From: Stenotrophomonas indicatrix
GTDB lineage: Bacteria; Pseudomonadota; Gammaproteobacteria; Xanthomonadales; Xanthomonadaceae
DNA length: 64,000 nucleotides
Assembly: GCA_041545745.1 (NCBI GenBank)
Contig: CP168152.1
Coordinates: 3,904,001 to 3,968,000, forward strand
Direction of reading: 5' to 3'
Positions 54,244 through 63,864 of this stretch are shown here, one piece after another. The position numbers and the translations under genes were made by a program. The notes under the pieces were generated by a model, which made no database searches, was not told the origin of the DNA, and worked only from the letters and a program-made list of their open reading frames with translations. Numbering within the stretch: position 1 is the first letter of the stretch; each line of letters begins with the position of its first letter.

Positions 54244-54696
54244 ATGATCACCACGCCCGACTACCAGGCCCTGCTGCAGACCGCCATTGCCGAAGCCCGC
54301 CAGGGGCTGGCCGAAGGCGGCGTGCCGATCGGCGCGGCGCTGTACCACAACGACGGCCGCCTGCTTGGCTGCGGGCACAACCGCCGCGTGCAGGAAGGTG
54401 ACCCGTCCGTGCATGGCGAGACCGACGCCTTCCGCAAGGCCGGCCGCCAGCGCCGCTACCAGGACACCATCATGGTCACGACCCTGGCCCCCTGCTGGTA
54501 CTGCTCGGGCCTGGTGCGGCAGTTCAACATCGGCACGGTAGTGGTCGGCGAATCGCGCACCTTCCAGGGCGGCATCGACTGGCTGCGGGAAAACGGCGTC
54601 AACGTGATCGATCTGGACAGCCAGGAATGCGTGGACCTGCTCGGCGGTTTCATTGCGCAATATCCGGAAATCTGGAACGAAGACATCGGCGAATGA
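54244..54696 (+). CDS. Cytosine/nucleoside deaminase-family protein
   Basis: 150 residues, zinc-dependent CDA fold. HGETDAF carries the zinc His and catalytic Glu, and LAPCWYCSGLV the P-C-x2-C zinc ligands. GGVPIGAALYHNDGRLLGCG precedes them, as in yeast-type cytosine deaminase. The C-terminal helix (IAQYPEIWNEDIGE) is also typical of that group. Substrate (cytosine, or a modified base) is inferred only. GGAG is 7 bases before the ATG at 54244. Confidence 0.87.
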   Translation: MITTPDYQALLQTAIAEARQGLAEGGVPIGAALYHNDGRLLGCGHNRRVQEGDPSVHGETDAFRKAGRQRRYQDTIMVTTLAPCWYCSGLVRQFNIGTVVVGESRTFQGGIDWLRENGVNVIDLDSQECVDLLGGFIAQYPEIWNEDIGE

Positions 54697-54740
54697 GCAT
54701 CCACCACGGCTGATGAGCCCGCCTTGATGAACGCTTCAGT

Positions 54741-54764
54741 GCCGGCACAGCCTTGTGCCGGCAG
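54741..54764. terminator. Hairpin after the deaminase gene
   Basis: TGCCGGCACA (54741-54750) pairs perfectly with TGTGCCGGCA (54755-54764) around a 4-nt loop. No T-run follows, so it may be a Rho-independent-like stabiliser rather than a terminator. Confidence 0.55.
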
Positions 54765-54897
54765 CGTCTGCACGTTTCAACGTGAACTGCTGCGCAGTCA
54801 GCTGCGTGCAGTCAACACGCACCACTAACATCCTGCTGCGCAGCCACGTCTAGGGTGGAATGCAACCGGGCGCCCCCGCCCCGGATTGGAGCCGACC

Positions 54898-55158
54898 ATG
54901 CAAGCGCATGCCGTACGCCCTCCCAGCGACCGGGCTCTGGCGGCGATATGGAACCGAGTGCAGCAGCAATACGCACTGCACCAGCGCAGTGCGCCGCTCT
55001 GGAGCGCCCACCAGGACATTCAGCAGGCTCTTCTGCACGACCATCCCCGCGAGCTGGTGCGCCTGTGCAATGCGATGGCCGGCATGGCCGAACGCCTGGG
55101 TGCGGTTGAATACGCACAGCTGCTGCGCCATCGCCACGCTGGCTGCACATCGCGCTGA
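54898..55158 (+). CDS. Small hypothetical protein
   Basis: 86 residues (MQAHAVRPPSDRALAAIWNR start) with GGAG 7 bases upstream of the ATG. Soluble, helical, with no signal peptide. LVRLCNAMAGMAERLGAVEY forms a clear amphipathic helix. I do not recognise it. It is followed at 75 bp by another small gene on the same strand. Confidence 0.55.
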   Translation: MQAHAVRPPSDRALAAIWNRVQQQYALHQRSAPLWSAHQDIQQALLHDHPRELVRLCNAMAGMAERLGAVEYAQLLRHRHAGCTSR

Positions 55159-55232
55159 CGCGGCATGCACCGCCGCCCGGTCCACACTGTAACGGGTCCG
55201 CACTCCCTTCACTTCCAACCGATTGGATTGTC

Positions 55233-55559
55233 ATGCACGCTGAAGTTCCCGCCATTCCCCCTGTCATCAATGTCGATGCGGAGCTGGATTACTGGCGCCG
55301 CCAGCACGCCGATGGCGCACTCGCGCATACTTCATTCGGCACCTATGTGCCATGGATCAAGTTCGCCTGTGATTCGCTGATCACCCAACCGCGCGCCAGC
55401 AATGCCCAACGCGACGAACTGTTCCAGACCCAGTACGCCCTGCAGATCATGCCGCGCCTGACCGAAGCACAGGCCCGTGAGTTCGTCGAACGCTGCTGGC
55501 AGCACGTCTATCTGGCCAGCCCCGTTCGAAGCCAGGAAGCACCGCGCCTGCGCGCCTGA
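55233..55559 (+). CDS. Small hypothetical protein
   Basis: 108 residues. Soluble and acidic N-terminus (VDAELDYWRRQHADGALAHT) followed by helices (NAQRDELFQTQYALQIMPRL, EAQAREFVERCWQHVYLA). Aromatic-rich features (DYWRRQH, CWQHVYL) suggest a real conserved domain. I do not recognise the family. Ribosome site weak (GGATTG). It lies between the 86-residue gene and the iron-permease-like gene. Confidence 0.6.
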   Translation: MHAEVPAIPPVINVDAELDYWRRQHADGALAHTSFGTYVPWIKFACDSLITQPRASNAQRDELFQTQYALQIMPRLTEAQAREFVERCWQHVYLASPVRSQEAPRLRA

Positions 55560-55632
55560 GCCCACGCTCGACTGCACGGCACCTGCACGCCCACGTGCCG
55601 ATGATCGTCGTCATTCCAGTGGAACGATAACG

Positions 55633-56055
55633 ATGAGCGCAAGGAACCTGTTCAATACGATCGCCAAGAAGGCCGCGGCCGCCACCGGCTCGCCGTGGAC
55701 CTTCCTGGCCGCAGTGGCGATCGTCGTGCTGTGGGGTATCAGCGGCCCGATATTCGGGTTCAACGATACCTGGCAGCTGGTGATCAACACCGGCACCACC
55801 ATCATCACCTTCCTGATGGTGTTCCTGATCCAGCACACGCAGAACTCGGACACGGCGGCAATGCAGATCAAGCTGGATGAACTGATCCGCGCCACCGCCG
55901 AAGCCAACAACGAGCTGCTGGACCTGGAAGAGCTGGACGAAGAGCGCCTGGAAGAAATCCGCGCCGAATACGAGAAGATGGCGCGCGAAGCCGGCGATGC
56001 GCTGACGCGGGTACGCGCCTGCCGCGCCGAGCGTCGGGATGACGAAGCGGTGTGA
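55633..56055 (+). CDS. Low-affinity iron permease-like membrane protein
   Basis: 140 residues. Two membrane segments (about 20-40, FLAAVAIVVLWGISGPIF; and 50-70, VINTGTTIITFLMVFLIQH) are followed by a charged helix (LDELIRATAEANNELLDLEE) and an Arg/Glu-rich tail. The GPIFGFNDTWQLVINTGTTI segment matches the Fet4-like PF04120 family. Transport activity is not shown for these short bacterial members. ATG at 55633 with a GGAACG upstream. Confidence 0.8.
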   Translation: MSARNLFNTIAKKAAAATGSPWTFLAAVAIVVLWGISGPIFGFNDTWQLVINTGTTIITFLMVFLIQHTQNSDTAAMQIKLDELIRATAEANNELLDLEELDEERLEEIRAEYEKMAREAGDALTRVRACRAERRDDEAV

Positions 56056-56101
56056 CGCTGGCGCTTGGCCTGACTGGCCCACGCCAATCTTGACCTGCTC
56101 C

Positions 56102-56179
56102 GGTAGGTGCCAACCTTGGTTGGCACGGATGCGTCAGCGCAGTCGGCTGGCCCTGTGCCAACCAAGGTTGGCACCTACC
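56102..56179. repeat. Inverted SMAG dimer between convergent genes
   Basis: GGTAGGTGCCAACCTTGGTT plus GGCAC (56102-56126) and its reverse complement (56155-56179). Arms are identical to the dimer at 53316-53392. It lies 11 bp before the smeF stop and 46 bp after the permease-like stop. Confidence 0.9.
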
Positions 56180-56190
56180 AGAGGCGCGGC

Positions 56191-57576
56191 TTACCCGCGC
56201 TCGTGCCAGCCGCCGCCCAGCACCTTGTACAGCGTGATGCGATTGGACTGCTGCGCCAGCTGCGTCTGCAGCTGTGTCTGCTGCGCGTTGTAGGCGGTAC
56301 GACGTGCATCCAGCAGGGTGACGAAGCTGTCCAGGCCGGCGTCATAGCGTGCCTGCGACAAGCGGTTGGCCTGCTCGGCCGCTTCCACCAGGCGCTGCTG
56401 CGAGGCGGCCTGCTCATCCAGGCTGACATTCAATGCCAGCGCATCGGCGGTTTCGCGGAAACCGCTCTGGATCGATTTTTCGTACTGCGCCAACGCGATA
56501 TCGCGATCGGCGTTGGCCACTGCCAGGTTCGCGCGCAGCTTGCCGCCCTGGAAGATCGGCAAAGTGATCTTCGGCAGGAAACTCCACATCCGCGTACCGC
56601 TGTCGAACAGGCCCGACAGTTCACCCGAGCCACTGCCGATGCTGCCGGTCAGCGAGATGCTGGGGAAGAAGGCGGCGCGTGCGGCACCGATGTTTGCATT
56701 GGCGGCCAGCAGCTGGTGTTCCGCCGCCATGATGTCCGGGCGCTGCAGCAGCACGTCGCTGGGCAGGCCAGCCGGCGGTGGTGCCAGCGCAAGTACCTGC
56801 GGCGCGATGCTGTCCGGCAGCAGCGCCGGATCCAACTGGCCACCGGCCAGCAGTGCCAGCGCGTTGCGGTCCTGGGCCAGCTGCCCACGCAGACGCGCGG
56901 CATCGGTGCGCGCAGTCTCGACCAGGGTGCGGGTCTGGGTCAGTTCCAGCGCCGAACTGCCACCACGCTCATGGCGTGCTTCGGCCAGACGCAGCGAATC
57001 CTCATAGGTCTTCACCGTTGCTTCGGCGATCGCCAGGCGCTGCTGGTCAGCACCGTAGGTCAACCAGGCGGTAGCGGTCTCGGCCACCAGGCTCAACTGC
57101 GCGTTGCGACGGTTGGCGGCTACAGCGAAGTACTGCTGCAGCGCGGCCTCGCTCAGGTTGCGCACGCGACCGAACAGGTCCAGTTCGAACTCGGCCACGC
57201 CGACGCCCGCGCTGAACTGCTCGGTCACCGGCACGTCGCCGCCGCGGCGGTCCATCTGCCCGGTCACGGCCACGCCCGGCACGCGGTCTGCGCGCTGCAC
57301 GCGGTACTGGCCACGCGCTTTTTCGACGTTGAGCACGGCCACGCGCAGATCGCGGTTGTTGTCCAGCGCCTGGCCGATCACCTGCTGCAGGCGCTCATCG
57401 GTGAAGAAGTCGCGCCAGCCGACCGCTGCCGCATCGACCACTTCGCCCTGCGCGGCTTCCGCCGGCCACTGCGATGGAATGGCCGGGGCCACTGCGGTGT
57501 TCTTCGGCGCCAGAGTGCCGCAGCCGGCAAGCGCCAGTGCCGCAGCGATGGAGAGGAACAGAGGTGCATTTTTCAT
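56191..57576 (-). CDS. smeF: SmeF, outer-membrane channel of the SmeDEF efflux pump
   Basis: 461 residues, TolC/OprM family. The lipobox LALAGC gives a lipid-anchored Cys at residue 19. The two repeated helical hairpin halves are visible (NNRDLRVAVLNVEKARGQYR; AQYEKSIQSGFRETADALA) with barrel segments between. FFPSISLTGSIGSGSGE and YDAGLDSFVTLLDARRTAYN are typical. A SMAG dimer (57613-57693) sits between it and smeE. The start at 57576 follows the predicted signal peptide; 57591 would add five residues. Confidence 0.95.
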   Translation of the reverse strand: MKNAPLFLSIAAALALAGCGTLAPKNTAVAPAIPSQWPAEAAQGEVVDAAAVGWRDFFTDERLQQVIGQALDNNRDLRVAVLNVEKARGQYRVQRADRVPGVAVTGQMDRRGGDVPVTEQFSAGVGVAEFELDLFGRVRNLSEAALQQYFAVAANRRNAQLSLVAETATAWLTYGADQQRLAIAEATVKTYEDSLRLAEARHERGGSSALELTQTRTLVETARTDAARLRGQLAQDRNALALLAGGQLDPALLPDSIAPQVLALAPPPAGLPSDVLLQRPDIMAAEHQLLAANANIGAARAAFFPSISLTGSIGSGSGELSGLFDSGTRMWSFLPKITLPIFQGGKLRANLAVANADRDIALAQYEKSIQSGFRETADALALNVSLDEQAASQQRLVEAAEQANRLSQARYDAGLDSFVTLLDARRTAYNAQQTQLQTQLAQQSNRITLYKVLGGGWHERG

Positions 57577-57612
57577 TGGAATGACTTCCATCGGTACTGC
57601 CGGATGGCAGGA

Positions 57613-57693
57613 GGTAGTGCCGGCCGCTGGTCGGCAACCTCGTTGGATTCACAGCAAGCGATCAGCAGTTGCCGGCCAGCGGCCGGCACTACC
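57613..57693. repeat. SMAG inverted dimer between smeE and smeF
   Basis: GTAGTGCCGGCCGCTGGTCG then GCAACC (57614-57639) faces GTTGCCGGCCAGCGGCCGGC then ACTACC (57668-57693) across 28 nt. It lies within the 125-bp gap of a co-transcribed pump operon. Confidence 0.9.
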
Positions 57694-57701
57694 GTTTCGA
57701 A

Positions 57702-60700
57702 TCACTCGGTGGCTTTGCGCTTCTTGAACACGCGCTGCACCACGACGAAGAACAGCGGTACGAAGAACACGCCGAGCACGGTGCCGACCACCATGCCGCC
57801 GAGCACGCCGGTGCCGATCGCCTGCTTGGCGCCGGAGCCGGCACCGCTGGAGATCGCCAGCGGCAGCACGCCCATGCCGAAGGCCAGCGAGGTCATGATG
57901 ATCGGGCGCAGACGGTCGCGGACCGCGTGCATCGTCGCTTCGATCAGCCCCGCGCCCTTCTCCAGATGCTCCTTGGCGAACTCGACGATCAGGATCGCGT
58001 TCTTGCTGGTCAGGCCCACCGTGGTCAGCATCGCCACCTGGAAATAGATGTCGCGCTCCATGCCGCGGAAGGTATTGGCCAACACCGCGCCGAGGATGCC
58101 CAGCGGCGCCACCAGCAGCACCGAGGTCGGCACGCTCCAGCTTTCATACAACGCGGCAAGGCACAGGAACACGATCATCAGCGACAGCGTGTACAGCAGC
58201 GGCGTCTGCGAGCCCGCCTGGCGTTCCTGGTAGGACATCGCCGTCCACTCGACACCGAAGCCCGCCGGCAACTGCTTGGCCAGCTGTTCGATCTCGGCCA
58301 TGGCATCACCGGACGCCACGCCCGGGGCCGGTTCGCCTTGGATTTCGGTGGCCGACACGCCGTTGTAGCGTTCCAGGCGCGGCGAGCCGTAGTCCCAATG
58401 CTTGCTGGCGAAGGCGCTGAACGGAACCATTTCGCCCTTGTCATTCTTCACCGACCAGAGATCGAAGTCCTCCGGCACCATGCGGAACGGCTGGTCAGCC
58501 TGCACGAACACGCGCTTGACGCGGCCGCGATCGATGAAGTCATCGATGTACGAGCTGCCCCATGCGGTGGCCAGGGTGGTGTTGACCTGGTCGATCGACA
58601 GGCCCAGCGAGCTGGCCTTGGCCACATCGATATCGATGCGGAACTGCGGGGTGTCTTCCTGGCCGTTCGGACGCACGTTGGCCAGCTTCTTGCTGCCGGC
58701 CGCCAGGCCCAACAGCTGGTTGCGGGCCGCAAGCAATGCGTCGTGGCCCTGGCCGCTGTTGTCCTTCAGGAAGAAGGTGTAACCGGAGGCCGTACCCAGT
58801 TCCGGAATGGCCGGCGGCGGGAAGGCAAAGATGAAGGCATCCTTGATCTGCCCCAGGGCGGCCATCGCACGTCCGGTGATCGGCATCACGCCGTTGTCGG
58901 CGTCACGATCCTTCCAGTCCTTCAGCTTGACGAAGGCCATGCCCGCGTTCTGGCCCATGCCGGCGAAGCTGAAGCCCTGCACCGAGAACACCGATTCAAC
59001 GGCACCCTTCTCGTTTTCCATGAAGTGCTTTTCGAGCGCGGCGATCGATTCCAGCGTGCGCTCCTGGGTTGCGCCCACCGGCGTCTGCACCAGCGCCATC
59101 AGCACGCCCTGGTCTTCGTTGGGCAGGAACGAGCTGGGCAGGCGCACGAACAGCACGCCCATCAGCAGGAACAGCGCGGCCACGATGCCCATGAACCGCC
59201 ACGGACGATGCAGGATGCCGCGCACGCCGCGCTGGTAGCTCTCGCTGGTGCGGTCGAAGCCACGGTTGAAGCCGTTGAAGAAGCGACCGGCGAAACCGCG
59301 GTGGGCGACATGGTGCTCGCCCTTCTTCAGCGGCTTGAGCATGGTCGCGCACAGCGCTGGCGTCAGCACGATCGCGACCAGCACCGACAACGCCATCGCT
59401 GACACGATCGTCGCCGAGAACTGCCGGTAGATCACGCCGGTGGAGCCGCTCATGAAGGCCATCGGCACGAACACCGCCGACAGCACCAGGCCGATGCCCA
59501 CCAGTGCGCCGGTGATCTGGCTCATCGACTTGCGGGTGGCTTCCAGCGGCGACAGGCCCTCTTCGGACATGATGCGCTCGACGTTCTCCACCACCACGAT
59601 GGCATCGTCCACCAGCAGGCCGATGGCCAGCACCATCGCGAACATGGTCAGCATGTTCACCGAGAAGCCCAGCACCGACAGCACGCCGAAGGTACCCAGC
59701 AGCACCACCGGTACGGCGATGGTCGGGATCAGGGTGGCGCGGAAGTTCTGCAGGAACAGGTACATCACCACGAACACCAGCACGATCGCTTCGAGCAGGG
59801 TCTGCACCACGCCCTTGATCGACACGCGCACGAACGGGGTGGTGTCGTACGGGATCTCGGCCTTCAGGCCGGCCGGGAAGAAGCCTTCCAGTTCCTTCAG
59901 CGTTTCATCGACACCGGCAGCGGTATCCAGCGCGTTGGCGCCGGTGGCCAGGGTGACCGCCAGGCCGCTGGCCGGCTGGCCGTTGTAGCGGGTGACGAAG
60001 TCGTACGACTCGGCGCCCAGCTCGACGCGGGCAACGTCGCCCAAGCGCAGTTCGGCACCATCCTGCGCACCGCGCACGATGATGTTGCGGAACTGTTCCG
60101 GGGTCTGCAGGCGCGACTGCGCGTTGATGGTGGCGTTGAGCTGCTGGCCCTTCACCGACGGCGCACCACCCAGCTGGCCAATGGCCACCTGCGCGTTCTG
60201 TGCCTTCACCGCAGCGACCACTTCCGGCACCGACATGCCGTAGGTGTGCAGCTTGTTCGGGTCCAGCCAGATGCGCATGGCGTACTTGCCACCGAAGACC
60301 TGGATGTTGCCCACGCCCGGAACACGGCTGAGACGGTCCACGACGTTGGAACCGACGTAGTCGGCGATGTCGTTGGCATCCATGCTGCCGTCTTCGGACA
60401 CGAAGGCGATGACGTTCAGGAAGCCCGAGCTGGACTTGGCCACGTTGATGCCCTGCCGCTGCACTTCCTGCGGCAGCAGCGGCATCGCCAGCTGCAGCTT
60501 GTTCTGCACCTGCACCTGGGCGATGTCGGGGTTGGTCCCGCTCTCGAAGGTCAGGGTGATGGTGGCCTGGCCGTTGGACGAGCTGTTGGAGGAGAAGTAG
60601 ATCAGGCCATCAAGGCCCTTCATGTTCTGCTCGATGATCTGCGTCACCGAGTCTTCGACCACCTTGGCCGAAGCACCCGGGTAGCTGGCGCTGATTTCCA

Positions 60701-60827
60701 CCGCCGGCGGTGCGACGTTGGGGTACATCGAGATCGGCAGCTTGAACAGGGCCAGGCCGCCGGCGAGCATGATGATGATCGCGATGACCCACGCGAAGAT
60801 GGGTCGATCGATGAAGAAACGTGCCAT
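57702..60827 (-). CDS. smeE: SmeE, RND inner-membrane drug/proton antiporter
   Basis: 1041 residues, hydrophobe/amphiphile efflux family. N-terminal [20 protein letters not shown], two large periplasmic loops and 12 membrane segments. The proton-relay Asp pair is in [20 protein letters not shown] (TM4), and the second-half Lys region is in [20 protein letters not shown]. It exports quinolones, tetracyclines and other drugs in S. maltophilia. It starts 12 bp downstream of smeD and ends before the SMAG dimer. Confidence 0.96.
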   Translation of the reverse strand: MARFFIDRPIFAWVIAIIIMLAGGLALFKLPISMYPNVAPPAVEISASYPGASAKVVEDSVTQIIEQNMKGLDGLIYFSSNSSSNGQATITLTFESGTNPDIAQVQVQNKLQLAMPLLPQEVQRQGINVAKSSSGFLNVIAFVSEDGSMDANDIADYVGSNVVDRLSRVPGVGNIQVFGGKYAMRIWLDPNKLHTYGMSVPEVVAAVKAQNAQVAIGQLGGAPSVKGQQLNATINAQSRLQTPEQFRNIIVRGAQDGAELRLGDVARVELGAESYDFVTRYNGQPASGLAVTLATGANALDTAAGVDETLKELEGFFPAGLKAEIPYDTTPFVRVSIKGVVQTLLEAIVLVFVVMYLFLQNFRATLIPTIAVPVVLLGTFGVLSVLGFSVNMLTMFAMVLAIGLLVDDAIVVVENVERIMSEEGLSPLEATRKSMSQITGALVGIGLVLSAVFVPMAFMSGSTGVIYRQFSATIVSAMALSVLVAIVLTPALCATMLKPLKKGEHHVAHRGFAGRFFNGFNRGFDRTSESYQRGVRGILHRPWRFMGIVAALFLLMGVLFVRLPSSFLPNEDQGVLMALVQTPVGATQERTLESIAALEKHFMENEKGAVESVFSVQGFSFAGMGQNAGMAFVKLKDWKDRDADNGVMPITGRAMAALGQIKDAFIFAFPPPAIPELGTASGYTFFLKDNSGQGHDALLAARNQLLGLAAGSKKLANVRPNGQEDTPQFRIDIDVAKASSLGLSIDQVNTTLATAWGSSYIDDFIDRGRVKRVFVQADQPFRMVPEDFDLWSVKNDKGEMVPFSAFASKHWDYGSPRLERYNGVSATEIQGEPAPGVASGDAMAEIEQLAKQLPAGFGVEWTAMSYQERQAGSQTPLLYTLSLMIVFLCLAALYESWSVPTSVLLVAPLGILGAVLANTFRGMERDIYFQVAMLTTVGLTSKNAILIVEFAKEHLEKGAGLIEATMHAVRDRLRPIIMTSLAFGMGVLPLAISSGAGSGAKQAIGTGVLGGMVVGTVLGVFFVPLFFVVVQRVFKKRKATE

Positions 60828-60839
60828 GGGGTTCTCCGC

Positions 60840-62021
60840 TTACTTCGCGCCTGCGGCCGCAGCTGCAGGTTGGGCGGCAGCCGGCTTGGCCGGGGCGGCG
60901 CCCTGTTCGGTGGCATTCACGGGCATGCCCGGGCCGATTTTCTGCAGGCCTTCGACGATGACCTTGTCACCGGCCTTCAGGCCGTCCTCGACCAGCCACT
61001 TGTCGCCGACGGTGCGGCTGACCTTGACCGGGCGCACTTCCACCTTGTTGTCCTTGCCGACCACCATCGCGCTGGTATCACCCTTCGGATCGCGGGCGAT
61101 GCCCTGCATCGGCACCAGCACCGCATCACTGCGCACACCGCCGCCGATCACCGCGCGCACGTACATGCCCGGCATCAGCAGGCCGTCGGGGTTGTCGACC
61201 TTGACCCGCAGAGCAAAGCTGCCGGTGGCCGGATCGACGCTCACTTCGGAGAACTCCAGCGTGCCCTTGTGTTCGAAGGTGCTGCCGTCTTCCATCAGGA
61301 TGCTGACCGGTGTCTGCTGGTTGTCCTGCAGGCGGCCGGCGGCCAGTTCGCGGCGCAGCTGCAGCAGCTCGGCCGAGGACTGGGTCAGGTCGACGTAGAT
61401 CGGATCCAGCTGCTGCACGGTTGCCAGCGCCGTGGCCTGGCCGGCGCTGACCAGCGCGCCCTGGGTGACGCTGGACTTGCCGATGCGGCCGCTGATCGGC
61501 GCGGTGATGCGCGCATACCCGAGGGTCACGTTGGCGGCATCCAGCGATGCCTTGGCGGCGCCGACATCGGCCTCGGCCTGCTTCTGCGCCGCCACGGCGT
61601 TTTCCAGATCCTGCTGGCTGACCGCGTCAACCTTGGCCAGCTCGGTGATGCGCTTGGCGCTCAGCCGCGCCGCATTGGCGGTGGCTTCGGCGCGGGCCAG
61701 CTGCGCACGTGCGCTGCTGGCCTGGGCGCGGTAGCTGGCGTCCTCGATCTGGTACAGCGGCTCGCCGGCCTTGACCATCCCACCCTCGGTGAACAGCCGC
61801 TTGGCGACGATGCCGTTGACCTGCGGGCGCACTTCGGCCACCAGGAAGGCATTGGTGCGGCCTGGCAGCTCACGGGTCAGGCCGACGGTTTCGGACTTCA
61901 GCGTGACCACGCTGACCTGGCCCGGCCCCTGTTCGGGTGCCTGGGGTTGGCCGCCACAGGCAGCGACGGTGGCAGCAATCGCCAGCGACAACGCGAAGGG
62001 TCGGATTCGGCTCAGCAACAT
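60840..62021 (-). CDS. smeD: SmeD, periplasmic adaptor (membrane fusion) protein
   Basis: 393 residues. Lipobox TVAAC after a signal peptide. The lipoyl halves (FLVAEVRPQVNGIVAKRLFT and ITAPISGRIGKSSVTQGALV) flank the coiled-coil hairpin (YRAQASSARAQLARAEATAN; QKQAEADVGAAKASLDAANV). The beta-barrel and membrane-proximal domains follow. It joins SmeE to SmeF. The start at 62021 is 228 bp from the smeT start, with the SmeT operator between. Confidence 0.96.
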   Translation of the reverse strand: MLLSRIRPFALSLAIAATVAACGGQPQAPEQGPGQVSVVTLKSETVGLTRELPGRTNAFLVAEVRPQVNGIVAKRLFTEGGMVKAGEPLYQIEDASYRAQASSARAQLARAEATANAARLSAKRITELAKVDAVSQQDLENAVAAQKQAEADVGAAKASLDAANVTLGYARITAPISGRIGKSSVTQGALVSAGQATALATVQQLDPIYVDLTQSSAELLQLRRELAAGRLQDNQQTPVSILMEDGSTFEHKGTLEFSEVSVDPATGSFALRVKVDNPDGLLMPGMYVRAVIGGGVRSDAVLVPMQGIARDPKGDTSAMVVGKDNKVEVRPVKVSRTVGDKWLVEDGLKAGDKVIVEGLQKIGPGMPVNATEQGAAPAKPAAAQPAAAAAGAK

Positions 62022-62179
62022 GATGGGAATGGCTCTTGAAGGGAGGGATCTCAGCAGGTGCTGATACGACGGACCCTCCCCTTGCAGGAGTGAAGACCGC
62101 GCGAACAGCGCCCACCCGGGTGGAGTGGGAGCCAGAACAGGCCTGCCACACACACGACGGGAATGATGGGAAGGAAATA

Positions 62180-62205
62180 TACATACATGCGCGTTTGTTT
62201 GTAAA
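62180..62205. promoter_or_regulatory. SmeT operator region
   Basis: TACATACATGCGCG and TTTGTTTGTAAA form an imperfect palindrome in the smeD-smeT intergenic region. Published work places a 28-bp pseudopalindromic SmeT operator covering the overlapping smeT and smeDEF promoters here. The sequence and position agree with that. Confidence 0.85.
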
Positions 62206-62248
62206 GCGGTACAATTCAGCCACGTTTCACCTGCACTCGTACCCGCTC

Positions 62249-62908
62249 ATGGCCCGCAAGACCAAAGAGGACACCCAGGCAACCCGCGAAGGCATCCTGG
62301 ATGCCGCCGAAGCCTGTTTCCACGAACACGGTGTGGCCCGGACCACGCTGGAGATGATCGGTGCCCGCGCCGGCTATACCCGCGGCGCCGTGTACTGGCA
62401 TTTCAAGAACAAGGGCGAGGTGCTGACCGCGATCGTCGAGCGGGTGCACCTGCCCTTCATGCAGGAGCTGGAGCGCACCTCCACCGAGCAGCGCACCACG
62501 CCGGTGCATGACCTGCGTGCGGTGATGGTCCATTCGTTCATCGAGCTGTCCGAGGATGAGCGCCTGCGCAAGACCATGGAGATCATGCTGCGCAGCGATG
62601 CCTCGGCCGACACCAGGGTGCTGACCGAACTGCAGCAGAGCGGTTTCCGCGACGCCCTGGACCGGATGGAACGTGCCCTGCGCCGTGCCCAGCAACTGGG
62701 CCAGCTGCGCGACGGCGCCGACCCGAAGATCGCCGCACGCATGCTGCATGCCACCGTACTCGGCGTACTGCACGGCGCAATGGTCGAACCGGACCTGATG
62801 GACCTCAAGCGCGATGGCATGCTGGCCCTGGACATGACCCTGGCCGCCTACGTGAAGGAAGGTGTGTTCGTACCAGGTTCGATGCCGGAACCGCTGCCGG
62901 AGCGGTAG
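62249..62908 (+). CDS. smeT: SmeT, TetR-family repressor of smeDEF
   Basis: 219 residues, exactly the known SmeT length. The TetR helix-turn-helix (TTLEMIGARAGYTRGAVYWH, about 32-51) is intact. Residue 166 is Leu, the wild-type residue; a Leu166Gln change is known to derepress the pump in a resistant strain. No frameshift or insertion is visible. The stop TAG (62906-62908) is the GTAG of a SMAG repeat. Confidence 0.96.
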   Translation: MARKTKEDTQATREGILDAAEACFHEHGVARTTLEMIGARAGYTRGAVYWHFKNKGEVLTAIVERVHLPFMQELERTSTEQRTTPVHDLRAVMVHSFIELSEDERLRKTMEIMLRSDASADTRVLTELQQSGFRDALDRMERALRRAQQLGQLRDGADPKIAARMLHATVLGVLHGAMVEPDLMDLKRDGMLALDMTLAAYVKEGVFVPGSMPEPLPER

Positions 62909-62962
62909 ATGCCGACCTTGGTCGGCATGCCCTTCGTGTGCCGACCAAGGTCGGCAACTACC
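62906..62962. repeat. SMAG dimer after smeT
   Basis: GTAGATGCCGACCTTGGTCG then GCAT (62905-62928) faces GTGCCGACCAAGGTCGGCAA then CTACC (to 62963). The GTAG supplies the smeT stop. Confidence 0.88.
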
Positions 62963-63031
62963 AGAGCGCGCCCCTCTTATGACCCGTCCTGCCATAGGTT
63001 GACACCTATGGGGTGGATGATCCGGCCGCCG

Positions 63032-63862
63032 TCAGGCGGCCAAGGACGCCCGGTGCATCGCATCGGGCGTCTGCATTTTAAGGGACAGATGGGGGCGCTC
63101 GGCGTTGTAGATCTCCACTGCCTCAGCCACCATCTGCCGAGCCTGTCCCAGGTCCCGTGGGCGACGGAGCAGAAACTCGCATTTGAGGATCCCGTTGATC
63201 CGCTCTGCCAGAGCGTTCTGATAGCAATCGTAGCCGTCGGTCATGGAGCAGGTCAGGCCGTGCTTGGCATGGATCTTCTGATAGTTGTCCGAGCAGTACT
63301 GGATGCCCCGATCCGAATGGTGGATCAGCCGTTGCCTCGTTTTCCGGGTTTTCAGGGCCATCTCCAATGCCTGCGCGGTATGTTCGGTCTGCAGCGTCTC
63401 ATTCACGCTCCAGCCTACGATCTTGCGTGACCACGCATCGGTAACAAGGCTCAGGTAAACGAACTTCCCATCTGTTGGTAGATAGGTGATGTCAGCCACC
63501 CACACCTGTTCGCAGCCACTGGGAACGATGCATCCTTCACCGGATTTGAGCAGATTGGGATGCTTGCGGAAGCGATGATGGCTATCGGTCGTCTTGTGAT
63601 ACGCGCGGCGCTGCGGCACCAGCAAGCGCGCTTCTCGGAGCACGTCAAATAAACGATCGCGCCCCAGAGCGATCCCCGCCGCCTGCAGCTTCGGCTCAAT
63701 CAGATGGTGCAGCTTGCGCGTACCCACCCGAGGCTGGCGCGCGCGGCAGTCGCTCACCAGCGACAGTGCCGTAGCATCAGCAGCGTCTCGCCGCTGATGG
63801 CGGTGACCGGCCTGATAGAACGCCTGCCGACTGATGCCGAAATGGCGGCAAGCCCTTGCCAC
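63032..63862 (-). CDS. IS3-family transposase OrfB (DDE integrase core)
   Basis: 276 residues from a GTG at 63862, but the functional protein is made as an OrfAB fusion. HTH_21-like YQAGHRH... region, then the rve core: first Asp in QVWVADITYLPTDGK, second Asp in LIHHSDRGIQYCSDNY, Glu in NALAERINGILKCEFLL. All three catalytic residues are present and the frame is uninterrupted, so it looks active. Runs on the strand opposite to smeT. Confidence 0.92.
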   Translation of the reverse strand: MARACRHFGISRQAFYQAGHRHQRRDAADATALSLVSDCRARQPRVGTRKLHHLIEPKLQAAGIALGRDRLFDVLREARLLVPQRRAYHKTTDSHHRFRKHPNLLKSGEGCIVPSGCEQVWVADITYLPTDGKFVYLSLVTDAWSRKIVGWSVNETLQTEHTAQALEMALKTRKTRQRLIHHSDRGIQYCSDNYQKIHAKHGLTCSMTDGYDCYQNALAERINGILKCEFLLRRPRDLGQARQMVAEAVEIYNAERPHLSLKMQTPDAMHRASLAA

Positions 63863-63864
63863 GC

